Positions 53,041 through 62,438 are shown, numbered from the stretch's first letter. The stretch is DNA of 64,000 nucleotides from Betaproteobacteria bacterium (GCA_013298765.1 JAAFJA010000001.1:186001-250000), one strand, 5' to 3'. A program made the numbers and translations. Notes: a model not told the origin generated them from the letters alone.

Positions 53041-53298
53041 TCAATTGCAGCCGCATCCACCGCCGCCCACGCCGGTGCCGCCGCTTGCAGCTTCCTTGCT
53101 GAAATAGGTGTGCTGCGCAGCCATTGCGTCGAGGCGATCCGCATCGAATTTCATTTGAACTTTAGCCAGATCGCCCCGTTCCCATGCGGCGGGCGGATTA
53201 TATGCACAACCAGACGATAAAGCGACGAAAAACAGCGCTTGCCCCAGCAAAAACGACCGTTTACTTATAAAGCTGACACTAAAAAACTTTGATTTCAT
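53041..53298 (-). CDS. DUF4266 lipoprotein
   Basis: An 85-aa lipoprotein. The signal ends in the lipobox LSSGC. The mature part has CAYNPPAAWERGDLAKVQM and a C-terminal Gly/Cys tail (GGTGVGGGGCGCN), the DUF4266 hallmark. The tail Cys pair may bind a metal or be oxidised by the adjacent TlpA (inference). It begins 3 bases after the TlpA stop. Confidence 0.85.
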   Translation of the reverse strand: MKSKFFSVSFISKRSFLLGQALFFVALSSGCAYNPPAAWERGDLAKVQMKFDADRLDAMAAQHTYFSKEAASGGTGVGGGGCGCN

Positions 53299-53301
53299 CG
53301 C

Positions 53302-53793
53302 TCATTTTCCTTCGATGAACTTTACGATCTCGCGTTCCAGAACCTCTGCATCGCTCTCATTGAAGCCACGATGTACGAATCGAACGCGCCCCTGGGGATC
53401 GATCAAGTACGCACTTGGCATCGCTTTCACATTGAATCGCTTGGGCACATCGCCCGCTGGATCAAATGCGATCACAAACTGCGCGGGGGTCGCCTTCAAA
53501 AACCGATCCGCGTCGCTGCGACGTTGATCGACGTTGATTGCCACTACATCGAGGCCGCGCGCAGCGTACTTCGAGTGCATCGCATTCATCCAAGGGAAAG
53601 ATCGCTTGCAAGGGGCGCACCACGACGCCCAAAAATCCACGTAGAGCCAGCGCCCTGTGCGCGGCGCAACGCTTACCGTGCCGTCGATCCCAGGAAGCGA
53701 AACGCTTGGCGCGGTGTCACCCCGCTCTAGCGCGAAGGCCGGGGACGCGAAACAAATTGCCCACGCGATCACAGCGATAAGCGCGCGCACCAT
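53302..53793 (-). CDS. TlpA-like periplasmic thioredoxin
   Basis: A thioredoxin-fold protein of about 163 aa from ATG 53793, where the signal helix VRALIAVIAWAICFASPAFA begins; the frame is open to GTG 53826, overlapping the upstream gene. Active site WASWCAPCKRSF; cis-Pro region NVKAMPSAYLID. Reductive disulfide chemistry in the periplasm is expected. First of the TlpA/DUF4266/DUF3570/ApbE set. Confidence 0.9.
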   Translation of the reverse strand: MVRALIAVIAWAICFASPAFALERGDTAPSVSLPGIDGTVSVAPRTGRWLYVDFWASWCAPCKRSFPWMNAMHSKYAARGLDVVAINVDQRRSDADRFLKATPAQFVIAFDPAGDVPKRFNVKAMPSAYLIDPQGRVRFVHRGFNESDAEVLEREIVKFIEGK

Positions 53794-53809
53794 CCGGACT
53801 GCGATGCTA

Positions 53810-55297
53810 CTAAGGCGCGGGAACACAGAGCTTCACGCCTTCGTTATCCCACCCGTTAGAAACGAAGGTTTCGTAGACACTGCGCACGGCGGTGAAGCGG
53901 TGATTCGGGTCATCAGGAAATCTAGTGTTGCCTCGAAACACGCGGAACACCGGCTGCTGGCCAGCAGCGCAACTTCCGCCCACCCCTTCCACCACTGGGA
54001 GCGAAACCCAGGAATCGACGCCTTCGTTGACGCCCTTGCCACGAATCGATTCGTTGGTGGGGTTAAGCGATGCGAGCACCGCTTTCTCGGCGTCAATCGC
54101 GGTGTAGAAGTGCGAGCCACGCGATGCGTTACGCGCGACTTCCGCAAAAAAGTAACGAGACAGTGACGCACGTGAAGGCGCCTCCGCCTCATAAACCGGG
54201 AATGCAAATCGAGTTCGCCTAAACGACGCGATGCCATCGAGCAAAGTCTGCTCGGCCTGACGCGAGGTCATGAAGTAATAGTCGAGCGCGGGAATGGAAT
54301 ACTCCACCATCAGTCGAGCACCTGCGGGCAAGGCAACCCCCGTTCCACCGAGCGAGACGGTATTCACGCCGCCCTGTCCGTTGTGTGAAATGGACATCGT
54401 CGCCGCGAAAGTCGTCGCCAGCTGTGGAACGAAACCTATCTCAATTCGGCATTCGCCACCTGGCGGAACCTCCGCGCCGACTGTGCAGGTATTTGCGACT
54501 AAAACGAAGTTAGGCGCAAACCCATCCAGCCCGTTGATATTGAGAGGGACCGCGCCTGTATTGATCACGCGAACGGTGTCTACAAAAAGTAGCTGGCCCA
54601 CAAAGGCGCGCCCGAATTGAATCGAGTTTGCCGAGATCTCCACCGTGGCTTGGGAAATGGCACCCGTACCCGAAAGCGCAACAGTTTTGTTGCCGCCGCC
54701 GGCATTGTGCGCGATGGTAAGCGTCGTTTGTTTTTGGCCGGCCGATTGCGGGCGAAACCCCACTGAGACTGAACACGAGGAGCCGGGCGCAATCTGCGCA
54801 CAACCCGTACCCGTGGCGCTGAACTCGAGGCTGCCGACCGCGATTGACGAAACCACGAGCGCAAGCTCGCCCGTATTGGAGATGGTGAGGGTACGATTCG
54901 GCGCGGATTGGCCGACCGTCACGCTGCCGAAATCGAGCGCAACCTCAGACACCGAAATGGCCGGGACATTTGCCGCTGCAGGATTTGCAATGTAAGCAGA
55001 AAGATCTTCGAGCTGCGTGGTGTTGAGCACGCCACGCAAAAATGACATTTGCGCAACGCGCGAAATCGCCAGAGCGATGCCGCCCGGCGTGTCACCATTT
55101 TGAACGCCATTTATGTTCAGCAACGGGTTCGGACCATGACAGCCACCGCTCGCGCAATTCGGATTACCCGGAACAATAACGCCCTGATACAGCGCGCGGC
55201 CATTTGCGGCACTCGGCTCGTGCGCATGCGTCGATGCGACGAGGAGCGATAAGAACGCAACGAGCGCCGTAGACGACGCTTTTAACAACTTCTGCAA
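53810..55297 (-). CDS. Secreted cytochrome-c-like, ASH-domain and DUF5648 protein
   Basis: About 495 aa. The signal ends THAHE. A short cytochrome-like domain (35-120) holds CASGGCHG, a CX4CH haem motif rather than CX2CH. Two choice-of-anchor-D/ASH Ig-like domains follow (VALDFGSVTVGQSAPNRTLTISNTGEL and SIQFGRAFVGQLLFVDTVRVINTG). The C-terminus is DUF5648 (GSHFYTAIDAEKAVLASLN, DPNHRFTAVRSVYETFVSNGW), as in the protein at 39.6 kb. TTG 55297 with AAAGGAA upstream is the likely start. It overlaps the TlpA region by a few codons at most. Confidence 0.78.
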   Translation of the reverse strand: MQKLLKASSTALVAFLSLLVASTHAHEPSAANGRALYQGVIVPGNPNCASGGCHGPNPLLNINGVQNGDTPGGIALAISRVAQMSFLRGVLNTTQLEDLSAYIANPAAANVPAISVSEVALDFGSVTVGQSAPNRTLTISNTGELALVVSSIAVGSLEFSATGTGCAQIAPGSSCSVSVGFRPQSAGQKQTTLTIAHNAGGGNKTVALSGTGAISQATVEISANSIQFGRAFVGQLLFVDTVRVINTGAVPLNINGLDGFAPNFVLVANTCTVGAEVPPGGECRIEIGFVPQLATTFAATMSISHNGQGGVNTVSLGGTGVALPAGARLMVEYSIPALDYYFMTSRQAEQTLLDGIASFRRTRFAFPVYEAEAPSRASLSRYFFAEVARNASRGSHFYTAIDAEKAVLASLNPTNESIRGKGVNEGVDSWVSLPVVEGVGGSCAAGQQPVFRVFRGNTRFPDDPNHRFTAVRSVYETFVSNGWDNEGVKLCVPAP

Positions 55298-55396
55298 CGT
55301 AAGTTCCTTTCGATCAGGCCCGAAACACAAGGGAGCCGAAAGGCTATCACGCAGCCGCGAGATGATCGATCTCGGCTGCGTGAAGCCGCAATGAAT

Positions 55397-57493
55397 CTAC
55401 GGATTCATGAACCCGACATCCCAGTTCGCGCCATGTACACCATTGAGCGTTGGGAACACATAGTTCCCCGGCGCAGCACCAGCGATTGACGCGCTCGGCA
55501 CGCCGAACCATTTGGCGACGGTACCCACCATGGCGTCGCTCGACATCGTAGCAATCAATTCGCCACGGTCGAGAGCATGGTTCAGGTAGAGGTTGTATGT
55601 GCTCGGCAGGTTCGGTACGTTGGGGTTGGACCCCGTCGTAGGTTGCGTGAGCATCCTTGCTTTTCCGCCCGGATCGCGCGTCCCCTGTGTTCCGTTGTTT
55701 TGCCACCATGTAGGCGGCACACCGATCCGAGGGACAGCGCCCGCACTTGAATCTGCAAACATGTACCTGGATTTCTGCGTAGGTCGTTGCGCGATTGGGA
55801 TGTCCGACCCGCCATCTACAGGGATGTCAGCGTCGGCCACGTTATGCGACTGTCCGTAGATCCGCCCGCCGCGAACAGCGCCGCCCAGGACGAATTGGAA
55901 GTTGCCCCATCCATGGTCGGAGCCATCACCGTTGGAATCGAGCGTGCGCCCGAATTCACTCATCGTGAACGTGGTCACTCTATCTTGCGCAGTCCCGGAC
56001 TCAAATCCAGTGCCCGCAGAATTGCGAATTTGAATGCGACCGAGCGCTGTCCAGAAGGCATTCAACGAGAGGCTAATCATCCGATTAATCTCACAGTTGT
56101 TTTCCCAGAACTCGACGCCGTGCGTGTCAAAGCCGCCAATACCCACAAAGAAGATCTGTCGCTTTACAGGCGTGGTTGGGTTCGGCCCCAGCTGATTACT
56201 CGCGCGAATCATTGCGGCCACCATCCGAAGCTGGCGCGCCAACTGATTACCGCTGCCCGCAAAGGTATCGATTGCGACGAACGGGTCAATAACAGCCTCA
56301 GTCGTAGGTGAGGCCAGAAACGCTGCCGAGATCGCCTGTTCAGTATCAATCGACTGCCGCATCGTCTGGCGCCACTGGTCGTGATAAATCGAGACGCCCT
56401 CGGCCGTGAACGAATAGCGCGCGGCGACCGCTGCCATCATCCCTGCGTTTCCCGTAAATCCACTACTCAGACGAACTGGGCCACCGCGAATGCAATACGG
56501 CTGAGTTGGATTGGCGGAAATGTAAGAACTTTGCGTGTTGCACGACGTCACTGCCGGCGTGCCTGTAGTCTGCAACCGACCGAGCGAGCCGCTACCCATT
56601 TGATAAGGAATCGCGTTCGATGCCGCAGTTGACTCGGTCAACATGAACGTATTCGTTCCGTCGATAGAAATCTGGGTCGACACTTTTGCGTCGACACCGC
56701 TCACACGATTCAATGCGACGATATCCGGGTGATTCGCGATTCGCCCGCCGATGCCCACACTTGGGTTGGCCTCGCCCGAGGTGCCGCTCATCCAACCTTT
56801 GGTTTGGTCGTCGTGCGAGTACAGGTTTAGCGGCAACTTCAGCGTGCTGCGCTGCGCGAACCATTGATGGCGGTTCACCCGTTGCAGCAGTGGACCGACA
56901 TTTGAGATGACTGCAAGCTTGCCTGCGGTGTAGAGCGAATGAAGCTCACTATAACAAGGGTTGAGCGCGAACTGACGTCCGTACGTGTTTGTGGTCCACC
57001 CGCCTGCTGTAGGGTTTGCATTGCCTGTGAGCGAGTTCGTGGTTGTTGCAGGCAAAACCGTCGCGGAGAGCGCGACCGAGCCCGGAATAGCTACGCCAGC
57101 TCCGTCAAGCGGTTGCCCCGAGCGAGCGTACGAGAGGTTGCCGGTGGACGGCCGCATCGTTTGCGCCTTACGAGCCGGATCGGTCGACGCGAAGTTGGAG
57201 CGCCAGTGCGCGTACGCCGTGTACTCGTTCGAGGTCGCGGCGGTCCCGGTTCCCGTTGCGTTACCGTCGAGCCATGGAATCAAGATATTTGAATGGTCTT
57301 GACCGCCATAGAAGTAAACGCAGACGATTGCTTTGTAATCGAAGCCGACTTCAGTGGTGCCTGGTCCGCCGATTGGCGCGGCTGCGACTGCGATGTTGTT
57401 CAAGGAATCAATCGTGAGGGAACTCGCTGTAACGCCGAAAGCGGCAGCGGTTTTCAGGAAAGCGCGACGGGTGGTTTCGTTATCGATGGTCAT
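55397..57493 (-). CDS. DUF1501 protein, Tat-exported
   Basis: A 698-aa protein with signal TRRAFLKTAAAFGVTASS and DUF1501 blocks KAIVCVYFYGGQDHSNILIPW near 55, and the C-terminal VTTFTMSEFGRTLDSNGDGSDHGWGNFQFVLGG, a sulfatase-like alkaline-phosphatase-superfamily segment. It is longer than usual through Ser/Thr/Gly-rich insertions. It follows the DUF1800 gene by 12 bases; the two families nearly always occur together and may form a secreted or surface pair of unknown function. Confidence 0.92.
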   Translation of the reverse strand: MTIDNETTRRAFLKTAAAFGVTASSLTIDSLNNIAVAAAPIGGPGTTEVGFDYKAIVCVYFYGGQDHSNILIPWLDGNATGTGTAATSNEYTAYAHWRSNFASTDPARKAQTMRPSTGNLSYARSGQPLDGAGVAIPGSVALSATVLPATTTNSLTGNANPTAGGWTTNTYGRQFALNPCYSELHSLYTAGKLAVISNVGPLLQRVNRHQWFAQRSTLKLPLNLYSHDDQTKGWMSGTSGEANPSVGIGGRIANHPDIVALNRVSGVDAKVSTQISIDGTNTFMLTESTAASNAIPYQMGSGSLGRLQTTGTPAVTSCNTQSSYISANPTQPYCIRGGPVRLSSGFTGNAGMMAAVAARYSFTAEGVSIYHDQWRQTMRQSIDTEQAISAAFLASPTTEAVIDPFVAIDTFAGSGNQLARQLRMVAAMIRASNQLGPNPTTPVKRQIFFVGIGGFDTHGVEFWENNCEINRMISLSLNAFWTALGRIQIRNSAGTGFESGTAQDRVTTFTMSEFGRTLDSNGDGSDHGWGNFQFVLGGAVRGGRIYGQSHNVADADIPVDGGSDIPIAQRPTQKSRYMFADSSAGAVPRIGVPPTWWQNNGTQGTRDPGGKARMLTQPTTGSNPNVPNLPSTYNLYLNHALDRGELIATMSSDAMVGTVAKWFGVPSASIAGAAPGNYVFPTLNGVHGANWDVGFMNP

Positions 57494-57505
57494 GAATCGC
57501 CCCCC

Positions 57506-59854
57506 TTATCGTTGAATCTGAAACTCTGGCATGTGAACCGCTAACCAAAGCGCCCCCTTAACCCGATCTGAACGACGGTTTTGATACGTATCAATGGTGC
57601 CCGTACTCGCATTGGCTGCGGGAACCACTGGAACCGGATAGGCAGTGTCAAGTGTGGTTACAAGGTTATTGCGCACTGCGTCGCTCAAGGTGCCGCCAAG
57701 GAGAACGAGGTTGATGTAGTTGAAGAGCTGTGTCGCGTCTCCTTGCAGGCTGTAGAGGTCCTCGTAGTTGGAGAGCAAACAAATCGCGGCGTTCGCGCCA
57801 TCGTTACAGCCATCGCCTAAGTACATAAACCCGCTTTGTCGATAGAGCTTGTTATTCCAGGCGCGGCCAGTCACCATGTTCCCGTACTGATTTTGCGCGG
57901 ATGCAATGGATGTGGTCGTCGTAATCTCAAATTCGGGGCCGATCGCGCTGGCCGAAGAGATGTAACCCGGCGGCGAAAACTCAGGGTTGTAATAGTTGAA
58001 CACGGTTGGCGAGAGAAGCGGCGCTTGCGCTAAGCCACCCTCTGGATCATCCTGTCCGTAGTGAAACTCATACCTGCCGTTCGCCTTTGTGGCGTTAAAT
58101 GCACGAAGAATGTGCGCAAAGCGAATCACGGGTTCACGCAATTTTCCAAACTTGGCGAGCGTGACGCCTGAACTCGCAGGTGTCACCGCCTCGACGTCGG
58201 TAAGCACCGCGTTAATCACAGCGCGCATATCGCCACGAACCCCGCTACCGTTGTTGTTAAACACAGCGGTAACGCGTCCCACGTACTCAGGCGTCGGATT
58301 CGATGTCACGAAAAACTTGATCAAGTGCTTCGAGATGAAAGGACCGACATTGGGATGGCAAAAAATATTGTCGATTCCTGCCTCAAGCGCCGCGTTAGCC
58401 TGCGCAACACTCACCTTAGTGCGCGAAATAGTGGAGCCAGTAATGTCTGGTGCAGCGAGAAGGCCGGGATTGGTCGCTGCGCTTGCGAGGGCAATTGCCG
58501 CGTTACAACTAGCGACCGATCCGGCGTAGGGAGCATATCGAAGAAGCTGCTTGCTCTGAGCGCTGTGCCGCCCAGGAAACGCCACCATTGAGCGGGTCCA
58601 ACCTGCGAGGACAGGTGGAAAGTTGGCGCCAAGATCGTCTCGGCCCGGTTCCCAGAACCAAGATGGATGTGGATCGCCGTATGTATCAGAACAGTTCGCC
58701 AGTGCGATCCCCCAGCCTGGGTCGCCCGCTTTGCAATAGGGATCATCAAACGCAAAACCCGTGAATATCTTTGCAAACCCTTTAACGATGTCCTCGTCGT
58801 AAGACGCGATCGGGTTGCCCGCGTTGAGCTTCTTCTCGCCCGTCATATCAAGATCGAACAGTCCGACCGCGAAGAGTTGGAGGATTTCGCGAGCAAAGTT
58901 TTCGTTTGGATTTGCGCTCTGGCCGTCATTGCGAAGATGGCTCAGATAACGCCCTTGTGCCGGAGACAGCGCGATCCGCTTCAGGATATCGCGATAGTTT
59001 CCGAATGCGTTATCGGCAAGGATGTCGAGATACGCCGCAAGCTCAAATGGATCGTTTGAGCCCCCGTTGGCAGATACGACCAGCACCTGCGAGAGCGCGA
59101 AAGCCATCCGCTGGCGCAGCTGGTCATTATTTTTAAGCGCTTGTTTCCAGAAGGCTTCGCGCGACATTTCGCTGTAGAACTGACGGTTGGCCGCGTCGTA
59201 CTCGGCCTTTCGAGCCATTAAGTACTGAAAATGTGTTTCGCCCGTCCGCGTTGCCGTTTGTGAATTGATCCAGGCGGTCACACGCTGGCTGTGGTTCGCA
59301 CCGGGGAGCGCAAGGAAGGAAACAATGTCGTTGAGACTCGGCCCGAAAGTGCTTTGCATCAAAAAACGCGAAGCGGCGACTTGGTCTGCCGTCAGGCTCG
59401 TCATCGTCATCGGCGCACAACCGGCATCGACAAACTTCTTGATGCTCGCTGAGATCGTGCGCGAGGCGTAATTGCTACCCAGATTGTTTGCGGGCGTCGT
59501 TGGCGTGTACCACGCGCTGTCACGATAGCCGAAGGTGATCCGCGCGATGATGGTGGCATCGTCTTCATCGACGATGCCGTTGCCGTTCATGTCCAAGCGC
59601 GCGAGGTTTGCTGCGATGCGATTTTCGATATCGGTGGCAACGAGCGCAGGCGTCATGCCCGCGACCAAACCGGCACCGCGCACGCCTCGCGCGTAGCGCA
59701 AGAGCAGCACACTGTCGCGCAGCGCATCGGGCGTGCCGGTGGGCGTTGCCTCCGAAATGTTGAAAGGGCAATTGCTGACTTGAGCAAATGCCGTTGTTGC
59801 CGAAAAAGCGGACGCAAACAATGCACCGCCGACCAGAATCGAACGCAACTTCAT
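57506..59854 (-). CDS. DUF1800 protein with N-terminal dockerin-like region
   Basis: A 782-aa exported protein (signal 1-25, ending TAFAQ). Residues 40-110 contain EF-hand/dockerin-like units (DALRDSVLLLRYARGVRGAGL and LDMNGNGIVDEDDATIIARI) like those at the C-terminus of the 48.2-kb protein. The remainder is DUF1800: ASRFLMQSTFGPSLNDI, REAFWKQALKNNDQLRQRMAFALSQVLVVS, NENFAREILQLFAVGL and DEDIVKGFAKIFTGF. Upstream in one operon with DUF1501. Confidence 0.93.
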   Translation of the reverse strand: MKLRSILVGGALFASAFSATTAFAQVSNCPFNISEATPTGTPDALRDSVLLLRYARGVRGAGLVAGMTPALVATDIENRIAANLARLDMNGNGIVDEDDATIIARITFGYRDSAWYTPTTPANNLGSNYASRTISASIKKFVDAGCAPMTMTSLTADQVAASRFLMQSTFGPSLNDIVSFLALPGANHSQRVTAWINSQTATRTGETHFQYLMARKAEYDAANRQFYSEMSREAFWKQALKNNDQLRQRMAFALSQVLVVSANGGSNDPFELAAYLDILADNAFGNYRDILKRIALSPAQGRYLSHLRNDGQSANPNENFAREILQLFAVGLFDLDMTGEKKLNAGNPIASYDEDIVKGFAKIFTGFAFDDPYCKAGDPGWGIALANCSDTYGDPHPSWFWEPGRDDLGANFPPVLAGWTRSMVAFPGRHSAQSKQLLRYAPYAGSVASCNAAIALASAATNPGLLAAPDITGSTISRTKVSVAQANAALEAGIDNIFCHPNVGPFISKHLIKFFVTSNPTPEYVGRVTAVFNNNGSGVRGDMRAVINAVLTDVEAVTPASSGVTLAKFGKLREPVIRFAHILRAFNATKANGRYEFHYGQDDPEGGLAQAPLLSPTVFNYYNPEFSPPGYISSASAIGPEFEITTTTSIASAQNQYGNMVTGRAWNNKLYRQSGFMYLGDGCNDGANAAICLLSNYEDLYSLQGDATQLFNYINLVLLGGTLSDAVRNNLVTTLDTAYPVPVVPAANASTGTIDTYQNRRSDRVKGALWLAVHMPEFQIQR

Positions 59855-60212
59855 GGACTTCCCTCCAACCTAGTTTTGGCTGCTTACGCTTGCCAAAGCA
59901 AGAAATATGCACTTGGCATGGTTGTGCTCAGCAATTGCGGATCTGAGCCAGTGAATCTCTAAGATTCGTGCCGCGCGCCGCCAAACCAATCATGCCAATG
60001 TCATGAGTTTAGAGGAAAAGCGCGTAAAAACGTCAATCTTATGTATTTTCGGCCCGACTTTTCGCCGAAAAACCGGAACAGACATCATGAAAAACAGATT
60101 AATAGGCTAAGCCCAGCATTAATCAGGCCTAGAAAAGATATTTGATGATCTTGTTATAGTCGAGTAACGTCGTCTAGACCCGATTGAATAGGGACGCGCG
60201 CGGCAAAGTGGT
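59855..60212. other. 358-bp intergenic region with repeat copy
   Basis: No gene. It contains TAAGCC (60108-60113), 12 bases, GGCCTAG (60126-60132), a copy of the dispersed core in an AT-rich setting, plus the presumed promoter of the DUF1800-DUF1501 operon. Confidence 0.5.
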
Positions 60213-62006
60213 TTATGCTGATGCTAACCACAGCTTAAGCCGCAAAGCGACCTTTTCCGGCAGCGCTGATGCGACCTTTAGCGACACCGCATCAAGCGGC
60301 GCCCGCCCAACCTCGATCTCTGCGCTCGAAAGAATATCGTGGCGGAAGTAATGCACGGTAATCAGCTCGCCGGGCTCAAAGCGCGCTAGGTGCTTAACCA
60401 GCGTCGGGCGAGCTGCCCGCAGGCCATCAATGGCCACCAAGGTATCTCCCGCACAGAGCCCCGCGCGGTGCGCAGCCGAATCAGCAAGCACATATCGGAG
60501 CTTTGCATCACCCGATTCCGTTAGCACCATACCCAGATGCCGTAGGTGCAGCTCCGGCGAGCCACTGACGGCGCCGCCCCGATCACTCGCGTTGATTGAC
60601 GTGCGGAGTTGGAATTGAATCCCGAACGCCTCGAATGCGTGCGCCCAATCTGGCTCGATCACGCCGTTTACAAAGTCAGATTCAAATGTGCGCAGCGACT
60701 GGCCGGTGTAGCGCTCAAACACCTCGAATACGTCCTCCGGCACGCCGACGCCGCTCTTGCCAAACTCCCGCCAGAGCGACCGCATCACGTCGTCGAGCGA
60801 GTGCTCGGTTTCGCTACGTAGTTTCAAATCGAGAAGCAAGGCGATGAGCCCACCTTTCAAGTAGTAGCTCACGATGGCGTTCGGTGAATTCTCATCTTGA
60901 CGGTAATACTTGGTCCATGCGTCGTAGCTCGAATCAGCGATTGATTGCGCCATGCGACCAGGCGTGCGCAACAGCTGCGTCAAATGCCGCGAGATAAGTT
61001 TCAGGTAATCGGTTTGGGTGATGAGCCCCGCGCGAATCAGCATCAGCTCGTCGTAGTAGCTGGTGAAGCCTTCGAAGAGCCATAGCAATCGCGTGTAGTT
61101 TTCACGAGACGTATCGTATGGAGTGAATGCAGCGGGCTTGATTCGCTTCACATTCCAGGCGTGGAAGTATTCATGCGAAATCAGTCCTAGAAGCTCTAAG
61201 TAGCCTTCGCCAATGGCAGCATCGCCCTTCGACGGCAGATTGTTTCGCGGGCAGATAAGCGCCGTGCTGGCGCGATGCTCCAGGCCACCATAGCCTTCAT
61301 CCACCACGTGAAGCTGAAACAAATACTGCGCGAACGGCGGCTTTGTATCGCCGAACAAATCAATATGCGCCTGACAAATCTTCTGGGTATCGGTTTTGAG
61401 CCGCTCCAAGTCACCCCGATGTTTGCCAGAGATCACAAATCGATGCGGCACTCCGCCCGCGTCGAAGCTAAATTCGTCGAATGCAGCGCATTCCAGTGGA
61501 TGGTCAATCAGCTCGTCGTAATCGGCCGCCGAATATTCGCCGAAGCCGCGTGCGTCGATCTTGCTTGCCGTCATCGACGTAGCGCATCTCCAAACTTTGC
61601 CATCGGCAAATTGCGGCGCGAGGACGGTGAGTTTGCACGACGACTGTGCGGCTGCGTCATCGCGCAAACAAAGCGCCGCAGGATTCACAAACCCGCGAGA
61701 CTGGTCGAAGTAATTCGTTCGCACCGAGCGATCCCAGGCGTACACGCGATAGCGAATCGTCACCGGCGCGCTGTCGTCGCAGGCGAGCTGCCAGGTCGCT
61801 TTCTCAATCTTTTTCGCGGCGATCACGCGGCCGCCCTGCTCTGCAGCCAGCGTTGTAATGTTTTTTGCAAACTCGCGAATCATGTACGAGCCGGGAATCC
61901 ATGCGGGCATCGATACGGTTTGCTTGGCTTTCGGTGAAACGAGGGTCAGCGTGACATCAATGAGATGCCCGGCGGGATCAGAAAAATCTACAACATATTG
62001 GCTCAT
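60213..62006 (-). CDS. M61 family metallopeptidase
   Basis: A 597-aa glycyl-aminopeptidase-like peptidase. An N-terminal beta-domain (1-170) precedes the catalytic domain with zinc motif HEYFHAWNVKRIKP (near 280) and FEGFTSYYDELML (downstream Glu ligand), then a C-terminal PDZ-like domain (about 495-570; LRYVLADSAAHRAGLCAGDTLVAIDG). No signal peptide, so cytosolic. Single gene. Confidence 0.93.
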   Translation of the reverse strand: MSQYVVDFSDPAGHLIDVTLTLVSPKAKQTVSMPAWIPGSYMIREFAKNITTLAAEQGGRVIAAKKIEKATWQLACDDSAPVTIRYRVYAWDRSVRTNYFDQSRGFVNPAALCLRDDAAAQSSCKLTVLAPQFADGKVWRCATSMTASKIDARGFGEYSAADYDELIDHPLECAAFDEFSFDAGGVPHRFVISGKHRGDLERLKTDTQKICQAHIDLFGDTKPPFAQYLFQLHVVDEGYGGLEHRASTALICPRNNLPSKGDAAIGEGYLELLGLISHEYFHAWNVKRIKPAAFTPYDTSRENYTRLLWLFEGFTSYYDELMLIRAGLITQTDYLKLISRHLTQLLRTPGRMAQSIADSSYDAWTKYYRQDENSPNAIVSYYLKGGLIALLLDLKLRSETEHSLDDVMRSLWREFGKSGVGVPEDVFEVFERYTGQSLRTFESDFVNGVIEPDWAHAFEAFGIQFQLRTSINASDRGGAVSGSPELHLRHLGMVLTESGDAKLRYVLADSAAHRAGLCAGDTLVAIDGLRAARPTLVKHLARFEPGELITVHYFRHDILSSAEIEVGRAPLDAVSLKVASALPEKVALRLKLWLASA

Positions 62007-62027
62007 AGGCTAAAGGCTAGCGTATTC

Positions 62028-62068
62028 ATTCGTACGTTGAGTGTCCGGGGGACAATTAACGTACGAAT
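62028..62068. repeat. Perfect nested inverted repeat
   Basis: ATTCGTACGTT (62028-62038) pairs with AACGTACGAAT (62058-62068); inside is a second dyad TGTCC-GGG-GGACA. It is upstream of the minus-strand peptidase gene. May be an operator or a stem-loop. No T-run on either side. Confidence 0.55.
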
Positions 62069-62393
62069 GGTCAATTTTGAGTAAGGGACGACGGGCGCGG
62101 TGGCGCGTTCCTAACGGCAATGAACGCGATTACAGCGTTTATCGCGGCAACCTCATTGCAACGTAGCAAAGGCTCGCGCTTCAGCGCGGTCACTTGAAAT
62201 CGAAAGCTCGAAGACGCGAGCGACCCGATTCTGCGCGGTGATCGATGATCGCGTCGTTCGCGTGCTCACTCGCGATTTAGCTTGAGCGCAAGCGCTCAGA
62301 CGGGCAGGTTACAAAACCATGGCGCTTCAATTCAACGGTTTTGCGTTCGCTACGCGGATCGCTCTGCGAACTATGGATCGATTTGAAATTGAC

Positions 62394-62438
62394 CCAACCC
62401 ATCTTTAAATGTCCGCAGGACATTTAAAGATGGGTTGG
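62394..62438. repeat. 21-bp perfect palindrome abutting tRNA-Arg 3' end
   Basis: Arms of 21 bases (62394-62414 and 62418-62438) are exact inverted copies around GCA; the tip reads TGTCC-GCA-GGACA. The outer three bases of the right arm are the CCA end of the tRNA (TGG on this strand). It could be the tRNA terminator hairpin, although a strong T-run is missing. Confidence 0.7.
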
